Positions 16,370 to 24,925 are shown, counted from the first letter of the stretch. The stretch: DNA of 32,668 nt from Akkermansia sp. (GCA_017435505.1 JAFSEZ010000027.1:1-32668); one strand, 5' to 3'. Numbers and translations are program-made. Notes: generated by a model from the letters alone, not told the origin.

Positions 16370-18082
16370 TTATTTGCTGTTCTTTTGGGCGGCAGCAGCA
16401 GCCTTATCAAAGAGCTCCTTGCGGTTGGCGCGGCGTTCGCGGGTAATTTGTTCTTCCGTGGCGCCCAGATTGCGGAGCACATGGCTGGTCATGGCCAGCG
16501 CCACCTCGGCTTCGCCGGAGAATACGGCTGTGGCACCGGCGTTGATGAGAGTCTGCGCATTGCGGATGTAGTTGGTGTGGGCAATGACGCGGATATCAGG
16601 ATTCAGGCTGTGGGCGGCAGCAGCAATGGCTGCCGACGGGGCGGCCGAGGCGGTGATGGCGATGGCACGCGCCTTCTCGCAACCCGCCAAGCGCAGGATG
16701 GTGCGGTTGGCGGCATCGCCATGCAGCGCGCGAATTCCCGCCGCTTGGAGTCGGGTCACGGTGTCCACGTTCATCTCCAGCACCACCACATCCATATCAA
16801 AGCGGGTGAGCGTGCGCTCCAGCAGCTCGCCGCAGGGGCCATAGCCTACCATGATGATGCGGTGGCGGTCCTCCGTGGGCGGGAGTTCGGCGGCCAAGGT
16901 GGCGGGATTCAGTCCCATGCCGCGTTCCTCAAGGACGTTGATGGCGCGGGGTACAAAGCGATAAAGGGCTGCGTTGAGCGTGATAGAAATGATAGCCACA
17001 CCGGTGATGACATTCACCGCCTCCATGGGCAGCAACTTATAGGTGCCGGCCACCAAGGTAGCCAAAATGAAAGAGAACTCACCAATTTGGGAGAGAGAAC
17101 CACCCACCAGCATGCTCAGGCGCATGGGTTTGCCCATGATGCGCACCATCAGCATGGCAACCAGTGGCTTGCCCAGCATACAGATGGCCAGCGTGGCCAA
17201 GGCCAGCGGCCAATGCTCCAGCAGCCCCATGGCATCGAACCCCATACCCACCGATACGAAAAACAGCACCGCAAAAGCATCGCGCATGGGCATGGCATCG
17301 CTGGCGGCGCGGCTGGCAAACTTGCTCTGCCCCACCACCATGCCGGATAAGAAAGCACCAAACTCCATGGAAGCGTTGAATACCTTGGCCGACAATACCG
17401 CGATGCCCAAGGCGCATACCAGCACCGCCAGCGTGAACAGCTCATCCGAGCAATGCCGCGATATGTAGGTGAGAATCCTGGAAATCACTTTGCGCCCCAA
17501 ATAGGCCACGCACACGACAAGCATTGTCAGCTTGAGCGCCATCCACCCCAGCGCCGGCCCCAATTCTTGCCCGCCGAACAGCGCCGGCAGCAACACCAGC
17601 AAGATGATGGTGAACATATCTTCCACCACCAGCCAGCCCAGCGCCGTGTGCCCTGCCGGCGATTGCAAAATGCGGTTATCGCTCAGCACGCGCGTGAGCA
17701 CCACCGTACTGCTTACGCACACGCACAGCCCGAACATGAGACTATTCACCCACGCCACGTGATCGCCCCCCAGGTAGTGAAAGGCCACCATGCCCAGCAG
17801 CGATACCGTGAGCATGCACACCAATGCCCCCGGCACAGCTACCCTCTGCACCGCCAACAAATCTTTGATGTGAAACTGCAAGCCCACGCCAAACAACAGC
17901 AATACCACCCCAATGTGCGAAAAATCCTCCACCACGTGGGCATCCACCGGCTGCCCCCACCACGGCTGAGCAGCCAGCATGCCCGCTACCAAATAGCCCA
18001 CCAAGGGAGATAATTTCAACCGCTGTGCCAGCATCCCCAATGCCAAAGCCAGCACCATGCCTATGACCAAGGTAAATATCAT
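16370..18082 (-). CDS. CPA2-family K+/H+ (or Na+/H+) antiporter with TrkA-N/RCK domain, Kef/YbaL-like
   Basis: The 570-residue protein has a membrane domain of about 12 helices (1-385) with CPA2 features such as LLLFGVGLQFHIKDL, SSTVVLTRVLSD and LVVEDMFTIILL. It is followed by a Rossmann TrkA-N domain starting RHRIIMVGYGPCGELL (about 407-422), with an acidic end to the second strand (VLEMN) and a basic, Ala-rich C-terminus. The layout matches E. coli YbaL and KefB/KefC. Such proteins exchange K+ or Na+ for protons at the inner membrane, gated by nucleotide or thiol ligands. The gene is monocistronic, transcribed away from the inverted-repeat element, with the -10 box only 9 bases before the ATG. 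Confidence 0.88.
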   Translation of the reverse strand: MIFTLVIGMVLALALGMLAQRLKLSPLVGYLVAGMLAAQPWWGQPVDAHVVEDFSHIGVVLLLFGVGLQFHIKDLLAVQRVAVPGALVCMLTVSLLGMVAFHYLGGDHVAWVNSLMFGLCVCVSSTVVLTRVLSDNRILQSPAGHTALGWLVVEDMFTIILLVLLPALFGGQELGPALGWMALKLTMLVVCVAYLGRKVISRILTYISRHCSDELFTLAVLVCALGIAVLSAKVFNASMEFGAFLSGMVVGQSKFASRAASDAMPMRDAFAVLFFVSVGMGFDAMGLLEHWPLALATLAICMLGKPLVAMLMVRIMGKPMRLSMLVGGSLSQIGEFSFILATLVAGTYKLLPMEAVNVITGVAIISITLNAALYRFVPRAINVLEERGMGLNPATLAAELPPTEDRHRIIMVGYGPCGELLERTLTRFDMDVVVLEMNVDTVTRLQAAGIRALHGDAANRTILRLAGCEKARAIAITASAAPSAAIAAAAHSLNPDIRVIAHTNYIRNAQTLINAGATAVFSGEAEVALAMTSHVLRNLGATEEQITRERRANRKELFDKAAAAAQKNSK

Positions 18083-18091
18083 CTTATCTGC

Positions 18092-18121
18092 ATCATACTC
18101 CTGCTTTTTTGCCTATGTCAA
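18092..18121 (-). promoter_or_regulatory. Promoter of the Kef-type antiporter gene, 19 bp from element copy 2
   Basis: On the minus strand, TTGACA (18116-18121), an 18-bp spacer and TATGAT (18092-18097). The ATG at 18082 is 9 bases past the -10 box, so the transcript should be essentially leaderless. The left terminal repeat of the element begins exactly 19 bases upstream of the -35 hexamer. Confidence 0.75.
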
Positions 18122-18140
18122 GTGGCAAATCCATTTTAGG

Positions 18141-18418
18141 CAGGGCAAACGCATTTGGATTATGACATGCGTGTGTGATTTTAAAATTTATCATTTGTTG
18201 AAGCTAGATGACTTGCTCAGAAGTAAAGCTGAGCGATAACCACCCTTTGGGCTTGCCCCGCCTTCAAGGCGGGGGCGGCAAGCGCAGGTGCACCCCACCC
18301 ATTTTCTTGCGCGACAGCGCCCATTTTTTCAATGTGAAATTTGAAATATGAATTTTGCAATTGATATTCAAGCTCTAGTAGCTATTTAAGCCACATCTCG
18401 CCTCATGCGTTTGCCCTG
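18141..18418. mobile_element. MITE-like element, copy 2 (278 bp)
   Basis: Bounded by CAGGGCAAACGCAT (18141-18154) and ATGCGTTTGCCCTG (18405-18418). The interior shares GGCAAGCGCAG, CCCATTTTCTTGCGC, TTCAATGTG and GCTATTTAAGCC blocks with copy 1 in the same order, plus about 35-40 extra bases containing a strong nested hairpin (CCCCGCCTT-C-AAGGCGGGG at 18256-18274 within GCTTGCC...GGCAAGC). No target duplication is obvious. It fills the divergent intergenic space between the antiporter and the sulfatase, and each end is exactly 19 bases from the outward promoter's -35 TTGACA. No gene is encoded. Confidence 0.75.
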
Positions 18419-18437
18419 CAAATGCCCGTTTGAATGG

Positions 18438-18466
18438 TTGACATATCCGCATGGATATGGTAGGAA
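18438..18466 (+). promoter_or_regulatory. Promoter of the sulfatase gene, 19 bp from element copy 2
   Basis: TTGACA (18438-18443), a 17-bp spacer and TAGGAA (18461-18466). The ATG at 18476 is 9 bases further on, which predicts a leader of about 3 nt. The 14-bp terminal repeat at 18405-18418 would be centred at -61.5 if transcription starts 7 bases after the -10 box. Confidence 0.65.
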
Positions 18467-18475
18467 TGGTGGCGT

Positions 18476-20287
18476 ATGGCCATCTCACGCACACTGGTCG
18501 CTGCGGCGGCAATGTTCATGGGGGGGCTCAGCGTAGCATTTGCTGCGGATGAGCGCCCGAATATTCTTTTTATCATCTCGGATGATCACGGCACCAACGC
18601 CTTGGGTACATGCGAGAAAGACAGCCCGGTGCCTCTGCCCGGTTTCCGCCGTTTGGCGAATGAGGGCATGGTGTTCGACCGCGCCTACTGTGCCAACTCC
18701 CTGTGCGGCCCCTCGCGAGCCTGCATGCTCACAGGGCGCCACTCGCACAACAACGGCTTTTTGTACAACTATGGCGGCCCCGCCTTCAACGGCGACCAGC
18801 CTACCTACCCCAAGATGCTGCAAAAGGCCGGTTACCAGACGGGTATTGTGGGCAAGTGGCATTTGATTTCCCGCCCCACCGGTTTCGACTCCTGGCAGGT
18901 GTTCCCCAGCCAGGGTGATTACCTGAACTCCACCTTCCTCTCCGCCGGCCCCAACAACAGCACCCGCAGCAACCGCATGCGTGGGTATGTGACCGATGTG
19001 GTGACCAACATGGCTATCACCTGGATGGAAAGCCGCGACCGCAGCAAGCCCTTTGCCCTCGTGGTGGGCCACAAAGCCCCGCACCGCAACTGGTTGCCCG
19101 CCGTGCGCCACCTGGATATCATCAAGCAGCATGTGGCCAAGATGACTCCCCCCGCCACCCTGCACGATGACTGGAGCAACCGCCCCGAGTTCTTGCGCCA
19201 CAACCGCCAAAGCATCGGCTGGGACCTCTGCAACTGGAACGATAACCACCTCGTCTACTCCCGCATCCCCTTTGATGTGATGAAGGACATCGTGCCCAAG
19301 TGGCAGCTGCGCAACAAGCTCAAGAACGGCGAGTTTGCAGGGCAGGTGCCCGCCGATTTTGATATCGAGAAACACGAACCCCGCTTTGCCCCCAAGACCA
19401 ATCTGGGCTGGAGCATGGATTGGATTGAACCCGGCTTGCAGGGTGTGTACCGCCAGTTCTACAATGCCCGCACAGATGAATTCGTGGCCAATTTCCGCGC
19501 CGGTAAGTACAAGACCCAGCAGGATATGACAGAGCAGCGCTGGCGCTGGTACATGGAAGACTACCTCGGCTGCATCCTCTCGTTGGATGAGTCTATCTCC
19601 TCCCTGCTGGAGTATTTGGACAATGCCGGTCTTTCGGAGAACACGCTCGTGATATACGTGGGCGACCAGAGCTTCTACCTGGGCGAGCACGGCCTCTATG
19701 ATAAACGCTGGATTTTCGAGGAATCCATGCGCATGCCGCTCATCATGCGTTGGAAGGGCAAGATTCCTGCCGGCAAGCGTAGCCAAGCCATGGTGCAGAA
19801 CATCGACTACGCACCCACGCTGCTTGAGCTCGCCAAGGCCGACACCCCGGAAAATACCCGCACCATGGAGGGTACATCCCTTGTGCCGCTGCTGGCCACC
19901 GGTGAGGCTCCCCAATTTGCCGACCGCCCGCTCTACTACGCTTTCTATGAGCAGCCCGGCGAACACAATGCCCCCCGCCACGATGGCATCCGCACCGCCC
20001 GCTATACCTTTGCCCGCATTTGGACCCCGCTGCCCGATGAGCGCAAGACCGGCGTGCGCAAGCCTGAGAACGAATGGCTGCTCATCGACAACGAAAAGGA
20101 TTCGCAGCAGCTGCGCAATGTCTCCCAAGACCCCGCCTATGCTCAGGTCATGCAGGAGCTCACCGCCAAGTATCATGCCGCCCGCGAGCAATACCGCGTG
20201 CCGGCTGATTGCCCCGGCTCCGGCCCCCGCATCCCCGATTTCCTCCCCTCCTGGGGTCCCGGCGAAGATGATCGCATCAAGAAATAA
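18476..20287 (+). CDS. Secreted S1-type sulfatase
   Basis: The 603-residue protein begins with a signal peptide (about 1-24) and continues with the S1 sulfatase fold: PNILFIISDDHG gives metal ligands D36/D37, and SLCGPSRACMLTGRH carries the C-x-P-S-R signature with C77, which needs conversion to formylglycine by an anaerobic sulfatase-maturing enzyme not found in this window. Further motifs are VGKWHL, GHKAPHRNW and VGDQSFYLGEHGLYDKRW. The enzyme would hydrolyse sulfate esters of glycans; a mucin or glycosaminoglycan target is likely for a gut verrucomicrobium, but the substrate is not readable. The start is fixed by the signal peptide even though there is almost no room for a leader. A clear terminator follows. 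Confidence 0.9.
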   Translation: MAISRTLVAAAAMFMGGLSVAFAADERPNILFIISDDHGTNALGTCEKDSPVPLPGFRRLANEGMVFDRAYCANSLCGPSRACMLTGRHSHNNGFLYNYGGPAFNGDQPTYPKMLQKAGYQTGIVGKWHLISRPTGFDSWQVFPSQGDYLNSTFLSAGPNNSTRSNRMRGYVTDVVTNMAITWMESRDRSKPFALVVGHKAPHRNWLPAVRHLDIIKQHVAKMTPPATLHDDWSNRPEFLRHNRQSIGWDLCNWNDNHLVYSRIPFDVMKDIVPKWQLRNKLKNGEFAGQVPADFDIEKHEPRFAPKTNLGWSMDWIEPGLQGVYRQFYNARTDEFVANFRAGKYKTQQDMTEQRWRWYMEDYLGCILSLDESISSLLEYLDNAGLSENTLVIYVGDQSFYLGEHGLYDKRWIFEESMRMPLIMRWKGKIPAGKRSQAMVQNIDYAPTLLELAKADTPENTRTMEGTSLVPLLATGEAPQFADRPLYYAFYEQPGEHNAPRHDGIRTARYTFARIWTPLPDERKTGVRKPENEWLLIDNEKDSQQLRNVSQDPAYAQVMQELTAKYHAAREQYRVPADCPGSGPRIPDFLPSWGPGEDDRIKK

Positions 20288-20316
20288 TCAATCTTCTAAT
20301 CGAGTTTAAGCACCAA

Positions 20317-20356
20317 TCCCCGGATGTTGTGAAAGGCGGCATCCGGGGAATTTTTT
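20317..20356 (+). terminator. Rho-independent terminator after the sulfatase
   Basis: TCCCCGGATG (20317-20326) pairs perfectly with CATCCGGGGA (20340-20349) around a 13-base loop, followed by a run of six T. It ends the sulfatase transcript; on the other strand the hairpin lacks a T-run, so it should be less effective for the convergent glycan operon. Confidence 0.85.
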
Positions 20357-20414
20357 GTATCGGTGGTCGTCAGGGCCATTTCGCGTGCGTCCTATGCGGG
20401 CGGAACGGCGTTTG

Positions 20415-21554
20415 TCAGGATTCCCCGGAAAGTTTGGCCTGAAAGGCAGCTTTGATGGTGGCGATTCTTGAGCGCCACTTGTTCATTTCCCGTTTTCTGG
20501 CGCGATAATATCTTCTTTTAGCCCCCAAAGAGAAGATGGATAAGAGCCCGTAATAGAAGCATTTCCAACGGATACTACCGGCACACAGAAGCGCGGCCAT
20601 ATCTTCAGGTTGCAGCTGAGATGCCTCGCAAGCGGCCGTGGTATCTTTTGTGTGTTGGGTGTAGGTTAATTTCAGCCGGGAGAATGCATCATCACATGCC
20701 GGGATGCTGCCGCCGGTGGCCTCCGTGCTGTCCTCCCAAGCAAAGCGGTTATGCGCGTTGTTGCACCAAAGCTTATCATACAGAAAAGCCACCTTATCCC
20801 GCGAGTGCGAGAGAGTGCGGAGCGCTGCATCCAAATCTGCCGGGTGCAGCATTTCCTCCTGCGTGGGCTCAAAACAGGCATTCCGGTACTCCTCATCTGC
20901 CTCATCCAGGGCGGTATAGTGTCCCAATTCCTCATCGCTCAAATCGTATGAACAAGGAGAGAGCCAAAAGATGCTCCCTTCTTTTTTGATGCGTGCCGGT
21001 AGCCCGGCCAGCAGAGAATTAGCCGGGTACAGGCCGCCGGATACAATACCGCCTGCCGCGCACATGCAGCCGGAGGAAATGCACGCTTTTTTGTATACCT
21101 TTACCTCGCGCCCCAACCATACGTGGTCTCCGATAAAGATACTCTCCTCCTTGTTTACCCGCCTGCGGGATGCGCGGTCGTAGATGAGGTGTGTATCAGT
21201 CGTTGTGATGTTGATTCCCATTGAGCAAAGGCAATGATTACCGATGATAACATGCGCTGTACCCGTAGCGCGGATGGATTGCGGCTCCCCATGACCATTC
21301 ATATAGACCCTGTTGCCGATGTAGACACAACTTTGCGCATGCGCGTGTATGGCTGCTCGGCGCAAGTTTGTGTTCCCGATGAACACGGCGGCATGGTCCC
21401 CATACACATGTATCATGCCCTCTGCCAAGTTGGCATTGGGTGCCAGAAAGATGGTGCAATTTGTTGCACGGTGAAACTGTATATTGTTTTTTATCAGCTC
21501 ATACGGCAGCTCGGAAATGACAACGTTTCCGTCTTTCAGTTGCGTTTGGTACAT
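20415..21554 (-). CDS. Left-handed beta-helix acyltransferase-like protein with C-terminal extension
   Basis: The 379-residue protein has hexapeptide repeats over about residues 30-200 (for example VFIGNTNLRRAAIHAHAQSC and IFIGDHVWLGREVKVYKKAC) and ends this part with the SLLAGLPARI motif of the LacA/NodL/CysE-like acetyltransferases. The remaining about 175 residues are polar and helical, of unknown role, with a basic tail that could touch the membrane. It would O- or N-acylate a sugar in the surface glycan made by this operon; donor and acceptor are unknown. It is the last gene of the leftward operon, 36 bases after the PP-loop gene. No Shine-Dalgarno is visible. Confidence 0.75.
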   Translation of the reverse strand: MYQTQLKDGNVVISELPYELIKNNIQFHRATNCTIFLAPNANLAEGMIHVYGDHAAVFIGNTNLRRAAIHAHAQSCVYIGNRVYMNGHGEPQSIRATGTAHVIIGNHCLCSMGINITTTDTHLIYDRASRRRVNKEESIFIGDHVWLGREVKVYKKACISSGCMCAAGGIVSGGLYPANSLLAGLPARIKKEGSIFWLSPCSYDLSDEELGHYTALDEADEEYRNACFEPTQEEMLHPADLDAALRTLSHSRDKVAFLYDKLWCNNAHNRFAWEDSTEATGGSIPACDDAFSRLKLTYTQHTKDTTAACEASQLQPEDMAALLCAGSIRWKCFYYGLLSIFSLGAKRRYYRARKREMNKWRSRIATIKAAFQAKLSGES

Positions 21555-21590
21555 GGGAAAATGGCGGGGGTGGAGAGAGAGAGGAGCACT

Positions 21591-22805
21591 TCAGCGGAAC
21601 ATTCGCAGAGCTTGTTTGCCCCATGCTACCAGCTTGGAGAAGGGCGATATCTCTTTGTTCAGGATGGCGTATGAATCTTCTGTCATGCCCACACCCTTGC
21701 GGTAGGCAATGTACAGGTTTTGCAGGTAGTGGGTGCGCTTGGCGCGGTAGGCGGCAATATCAAAGATACCGGCAAAGTTGTCCAGTTTGCCCAGTGCGTC
21801 CAGAATCCACAAAGTTCTTTTGCATTTGGCACATGTGCCGCAATGCCCCTTACCCTGTTTCAGGCAGACGCTGAGGTATTTGTGGGCAATGGGGTAATCT
21901 GCGATATTACGCATTTTTTCAAATCGGCTCATGGTGATGCTTTCATTGCAAATTCTCAATTGGCTGATAGAGAATGCAGGCAGGGCGATGAGGTCGTATT
22001 GGCACGGCGGCAGATAATCATTGTGAACAATCTTGAAACGATCCTGAATTCGCGTACCCGGCGAGGCATAGTAGTAGCGGTGCCAAAGCTTTCGGAGCAT
22101 GTAAACGGCAAAGCTGCTGGAGTAAACGTGCGTCAGCAGGTGCTTTTGCGGTATGGCTTCGGAGAAGTTGGAATCCGTCACAATGAGGGGAATGCCCAGT
22201 TCTTTGGCACACTGGCGTGCGTTTTCGGCATTTTGGTCGTATTTGTCAGCATAAAGTTTTCCGCCGCTGGTGTATGCTCCCACATTGTTGACAACCAAGT
22301 AATCCGGCTTGAATCTGCCATCCAGGTTTTCGCACATGCACTTGATGGCGTTCAGCGAATCTACGCCACACGAGCAACCCGTCGCTACTTTTTGGGCGCT
22401 CGGCAAGGGCTCATCGCTTAATGCACCGGTGATGACAGGCGCATACAAGCCCTGCGAGTAGGTAACAACGGAGGCTATGAGCTCGGTCTGTATTTGGTGC
22501 ACCAGCTCACCCGTAAGCGGGGCTTCGCTGTGGATATTGCAGCGTTCTCGCATGGCAAAGTTCAGCAGACCGATGAGATACGCATCACCGCGCTCATGGC
22601 ACAGGTATTGCCCGTATTCTTCGTCTACGGAAAAGTACACCTCTTTTACAATGTCGGCAATGCTGATGGTGCACCATTGAAAAGCCTTGCCGTCTTTCAT
22701 TTCCATGCGTGGCTTGCCTATGGTGATTTGGCGCACCGGGGTCGTGGCCGGCACGAGCTTGCTTGCTGCCATGCGCTTGATATCGCTCTGTGTAAAATCT
22801 TTCAT
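21591..22805 (-). CDS. PP-loop ATPase-like protein with C-terminal cysteine cluster, function unknown
   Basis: The 404-residue protein contains ATGCSCGVDSLNAI (141-154), a PP-loop like the SGGxDS of N-type ATP pyrophosphatases (QueC, asparagine synthase C domains, N-acetyl-sugar amidotransferases) but with Cys-Ser-Cys before the Gly. A HCGTCAKCKRTLW motif (C322, C325, C328) looks like a zinc-binding site as in QueC-type proteins. Such enzymes adenylate a carboxyl or similar group before attack by ammonia or sulfur. In a glycan operon, amidation of an acidic sugar is a reasonable guess, but no WbpG/PseA-type identity can be claimed. It lies 21 bases after the upstream kinase gene. Confidence 0.65.
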   Translation of the reverse strand: MKDFTQSDIKRMAASKLVPATTPVRQITIGKPRMEMKDGKAFQWCTISIADIVKEVYFSVDEEYGQYLCHERGDAYLIGLLNFAMRERCNIHSEAPLTGELVHQIQTELIASVVTYSQGLYAPVITGALSDEPLPSAQKVATGCSCGVDSLNAIKCMCENLDGRFKPDYLVVNNVGAYTSGGKLYADKYDQNAENARQCAKELGIPLIVTDSNFSEAIPQKHLLTHVYSSSFAVYMLRKLWHRYYYASPGTRIQDRFKIVHNDYLPPCQYDLIALPAFSISQLRICNESITMSRFEKMRNIADYPIAHKYLSVCLKQGKGHCGTCAKCKRTLWILDALGKLDNFAGIFDIAAYRAKRTHYLQNLYIAYRKGVGMTEDSYAILNKEISPFSKLVAWGKQALRMFR

Positions 22806-22826
22806 CTCTGTAAAAAATGGTATGTG

Positions 22827-23693
22827 TTATGTTCGGTTGTTGTTGAGTTCTTTCAGTAGTTTTTTGCAGCGCTCGACCCGCTTCAGGTAGACATTTTTTT
22901 TGCGGCTGCCTTTCTTGGCCAACAAGGCTTGGATTTGAAAGGAGAACCGGTGAAGCAAGATGGTGCATGTGCCGGGGAAGCGGTAACGCACAGTCCCTTT
23001 CCCCACATAGGCTTCCATCTCGTTTTTCATGCGTTGGTATTCTTCTTCAAATCCCTCCGGGCAGCCCACTTTCTCAAAAACGATGAGAATGGTGAATGTA
23101 TCATCCCACTCATATTTCTTGTATCTAAAGATGTCCTGATCAACTAAGTTATAAAAGCGGTGGAATTTTGTTTCCTTGTAGTTTGATTTTGATACTGCAT
23201 ATTGGAAATCAATGAGTTTCAGACTGCCATCGGAATACATCATTTGATTGGCATGAATATCCCGGTGAGCTACATCGCCTTGCTTGAGCGCCAGGAAGAT
23301 GGCGTATATGTTTTTCAGCATCTGCACGCGGAGCGAGTCGTTCCATGCAGGGCTTTGCATGAGCTCTCCCAGTGCAATTCCCTCCTCAAAGGATGTTGCA
23401 CAAAAGCCATAGGGGGCTTTATCGCAGTAGGCTATGGCTTCCGTGAAGCAAGTAGGGGCAATCGCGTGCAGCTGCTGATTGGCCATATACTCGTGTCTTG
23501 CCAAGCGTGCTTCTGTGGTGGCCTTGATGAAGATTTTTTTCCCGTTCTTGTCCTGAGCGGTGAAAAATTTGTTGACCCCGGTGCGTTTGGAATGATCCGT
23601 ATAAAATGGTGTTATGTGGACAAAACCATATTTCTTTTGGAGAAATGCAGCAAATTTTTCGTCGGGGGCGATGGTATTTTTTCTTAATCTCAT
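22827..23693 (-). CDS. Protein-kinase-fold sugar/lipopolysaccharide kinase-like protein (paralogue 1)
   Basis: The 288-residue protein keeps the core kinase residues: K57 in IFIKA, H-R-D-I-H-A-N-Q with D145 and N149, and LIDFQ with D162 replacing DFG. This pattern is seen in WaaP/InaA/Kdo-kinase-like proteins, which phosphorylate heptose or Kdo in LPS core. The C-terminus is basic and carries hydrophobic residues, consistent with membrane association. It resembles the gene at 26187 over its whole length. Its ATG overlaps the stop of the Fe-S protein gene by 4 bases, indicating translational coupling. The true acceptor is unknown. Confidence 0.75.
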   Translation of the reverse strand: MRLRKNTIAPDEKFAAFLQKKYGFVHITPFYTDHSKRTGVNKFFTAQDKNGKKIFIKATTEARLARHEYMANQQLHAIAPTCFTEAIAYCDKAPYGFCATSFEEGIALGELMQSPAWNDSLRVQMLKNIYAIFLALKQGDVAHRDIHANQMMYSDGSLKLIDFQYAVSKSNYKETKFHRFYNLVDQDIFRYKKYEWDDTFTILIVFEKVGCPEGFEEEYQRMKNEMEAYVGKGTVRYRFPGTCTILLHRFSFQIQALLAKKGSRKKNVYLKRVERCKKLLKELNNNRT

Positions 23694-24925
23694 AACGATC
23701 GTAGAAAGAGGCGGCGGAATTTTTTATAGATGAAAGAAGGAAGGATGAAGATGCGCTTGCCGATGCGGAAGAAGGGGCGGGGCAACACGCCACGCTTGAC
23801 CAGCCAGCGTTTGCACAGTTGCGAAGCGGTGAGATGTTCCAGCTCCTGCAGCACAATGGGGCGTGCGGGCGGGGCCGTGCGGGGTGGGTTGGCAAAGCCG
23901 TCATTCCCCTTGGTCACATCCGCTTGGGAGATGGGAGCCAGGTGCATTTCTGCTTCTATGGCTTGCAGCATTTCCCGCCCTTTGTCCGTGCGGCAGATGA
24001 TGGAGGAGACACCCAAGCGATCTGCTTCTGCATCATGGGCTCGCCCCCAAAAATCGCCGAGTGATAAATCACCGGGGCGTGCATCGGTGGCATGGTGGCA
24101 GTGGTAGCAGGCATCATTGAGAGCCAATCCGGAAAGATAAGCCCGCATGTAGGGGTGGGTGCGGCGGGGCTGTATCTCCGTGTGCCCGGAGGCATCGTGC
24201 AGGGCAAAGGCATAATCGCGCCAGCCGTGGTGTTTGTTGCGGAATTCTATTCGGGTCACATGGCGTCCCTGATTGGGGAGTTCGCGCAGCCAGGCATCAA
24301 ACAACTTGCGGCCGGGGGCACCATAGCACGCAATGTCGACAGCATACAGCAAATCCCGCTTGTAGCCGAAGCGCACTCTCAGCGCATTGACCTGGCACGC
24401 CACCCCAATGAACAACACCGGCACACCTGCTTTGAGCTTCTCTGCCACCTGCGCCAAGCATCCGCTTGTATCCGCTTGCAGGTATTTGCTCCCTTGCAGC
24501 AGGGGTAAATCTTCTTCCCGGCTTACGCAGATGAACTTGGGCTGTTGCGTGCCCTCCATGGCCACGCCGAACACACAGCCGCCTCGCTTTATCATCCACC
24601 GCGCCAACAGGGGCACAATACCACCGCTGGAGCTCCCCCTGCGGGTCTCTGCATGGTGCGCCCACCCTTCATGGTAACTCACAGCAGCATCCTCCGGTTG
24701 CGGGGGTGCATCCAATCGGGCGCACATTTTCTCGCACGCATGGCAGCCAATGCACCGCTGCGCATCCACCACCGGGCGCACAAAGCCCGCTGCATTCAGC
24801 TGCATGCTGATAGCGCCCTGCGCACATACCGACTCGCACAGGCCGCAGCCTGTGCACTCGTGCTTGCCGGCGGGCAAGTGCGGCAAGCATGTGGGGGTAT
24901 GATCTGTTGGCGAGAGAGTGGACAT
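23690..24925 (-). CDS. FrhB-like Fe-S protein (coenzyme F420 hydrogenase/dehydrogenase beta-subunit family)
   Basis: The 411-residue protein starts with two 4Fe-4S binding motifs (C24, C27, C30, C34 and C58, C61, C64, C68). FrhB_FdhB N- and C-terminal domains follow, with SSGGIVPLLARWMI, GTQQPKF, LQGSKYLQ, FIGVACQVNALR and the LSLGDFWG motif. Relatives in bacterial polysaccharide clusters typically sit beside WcaK-type pyruvyl transferases, exactly as here, and are thought to be flavin-dependent redox enzymes acting in glycan biosynthesis; their reaction is unsettled. It is 17 bases after the pyruvyl transferase gene and overlaps the next by 4. Confidence 0.85.
   Translation of the reverse strand: MSTLSPTDHTPTCLPHLPAGKHECTGCGLCESVCAQGAISMQLNAAGFVRPVVDAQRCIGCHACEKMCARLDAPPQPEDAAVSYHEGWAHHAETRRGSSSGGIVPLLARWMIKRGGCVFGVAMEGTQQPKFICVSREEDLPLLQGSKYLQADTSGCLAQVAEKLKAGVPVLFIGVACQVNALRVRFGYKRDLLYAVDIACYGAPGRKLFDAWLRELPNQGRHVTRIEFRNKHHGWRDYAFALHDASGHTEIQPRRTHPYMRAYLSGLALNDACYHCHHATDARPGDLSLGDFWGRAHDAEADRLGVSSIICRTDKGREMLQAIEAEMHLAPISQADVTKGNDGFANPPRTAPPARPIVLQELEHLTASQLCKRWLVKRGVLPRPFFRIGKRIFILPSFIYKKFRRLFLRSL

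Noticed and set aside
16346..17350. 334-codon rightward open frame opposite the antiporter
   Set aside because: It is antisense to the TrkA-N and membrane domains of a well-supported antiporter and has no domain of its own.
18131..18428. Target-site duplication around element copy 2
   Set aside because: Comparing the 10 bases on either side gives no convincing direct repeat; the flanks may have diverged or never been duplicated.
18485..20191. 568-codon open frame antisense to the sulfatase
   Set aside because: It lies wholly inside a gene with complete sulfatase motifs; its product is a low-complexity Gly/Ala/His/Val-rich chain without family motifs, as expected from the third-position GC bias of the real gene.
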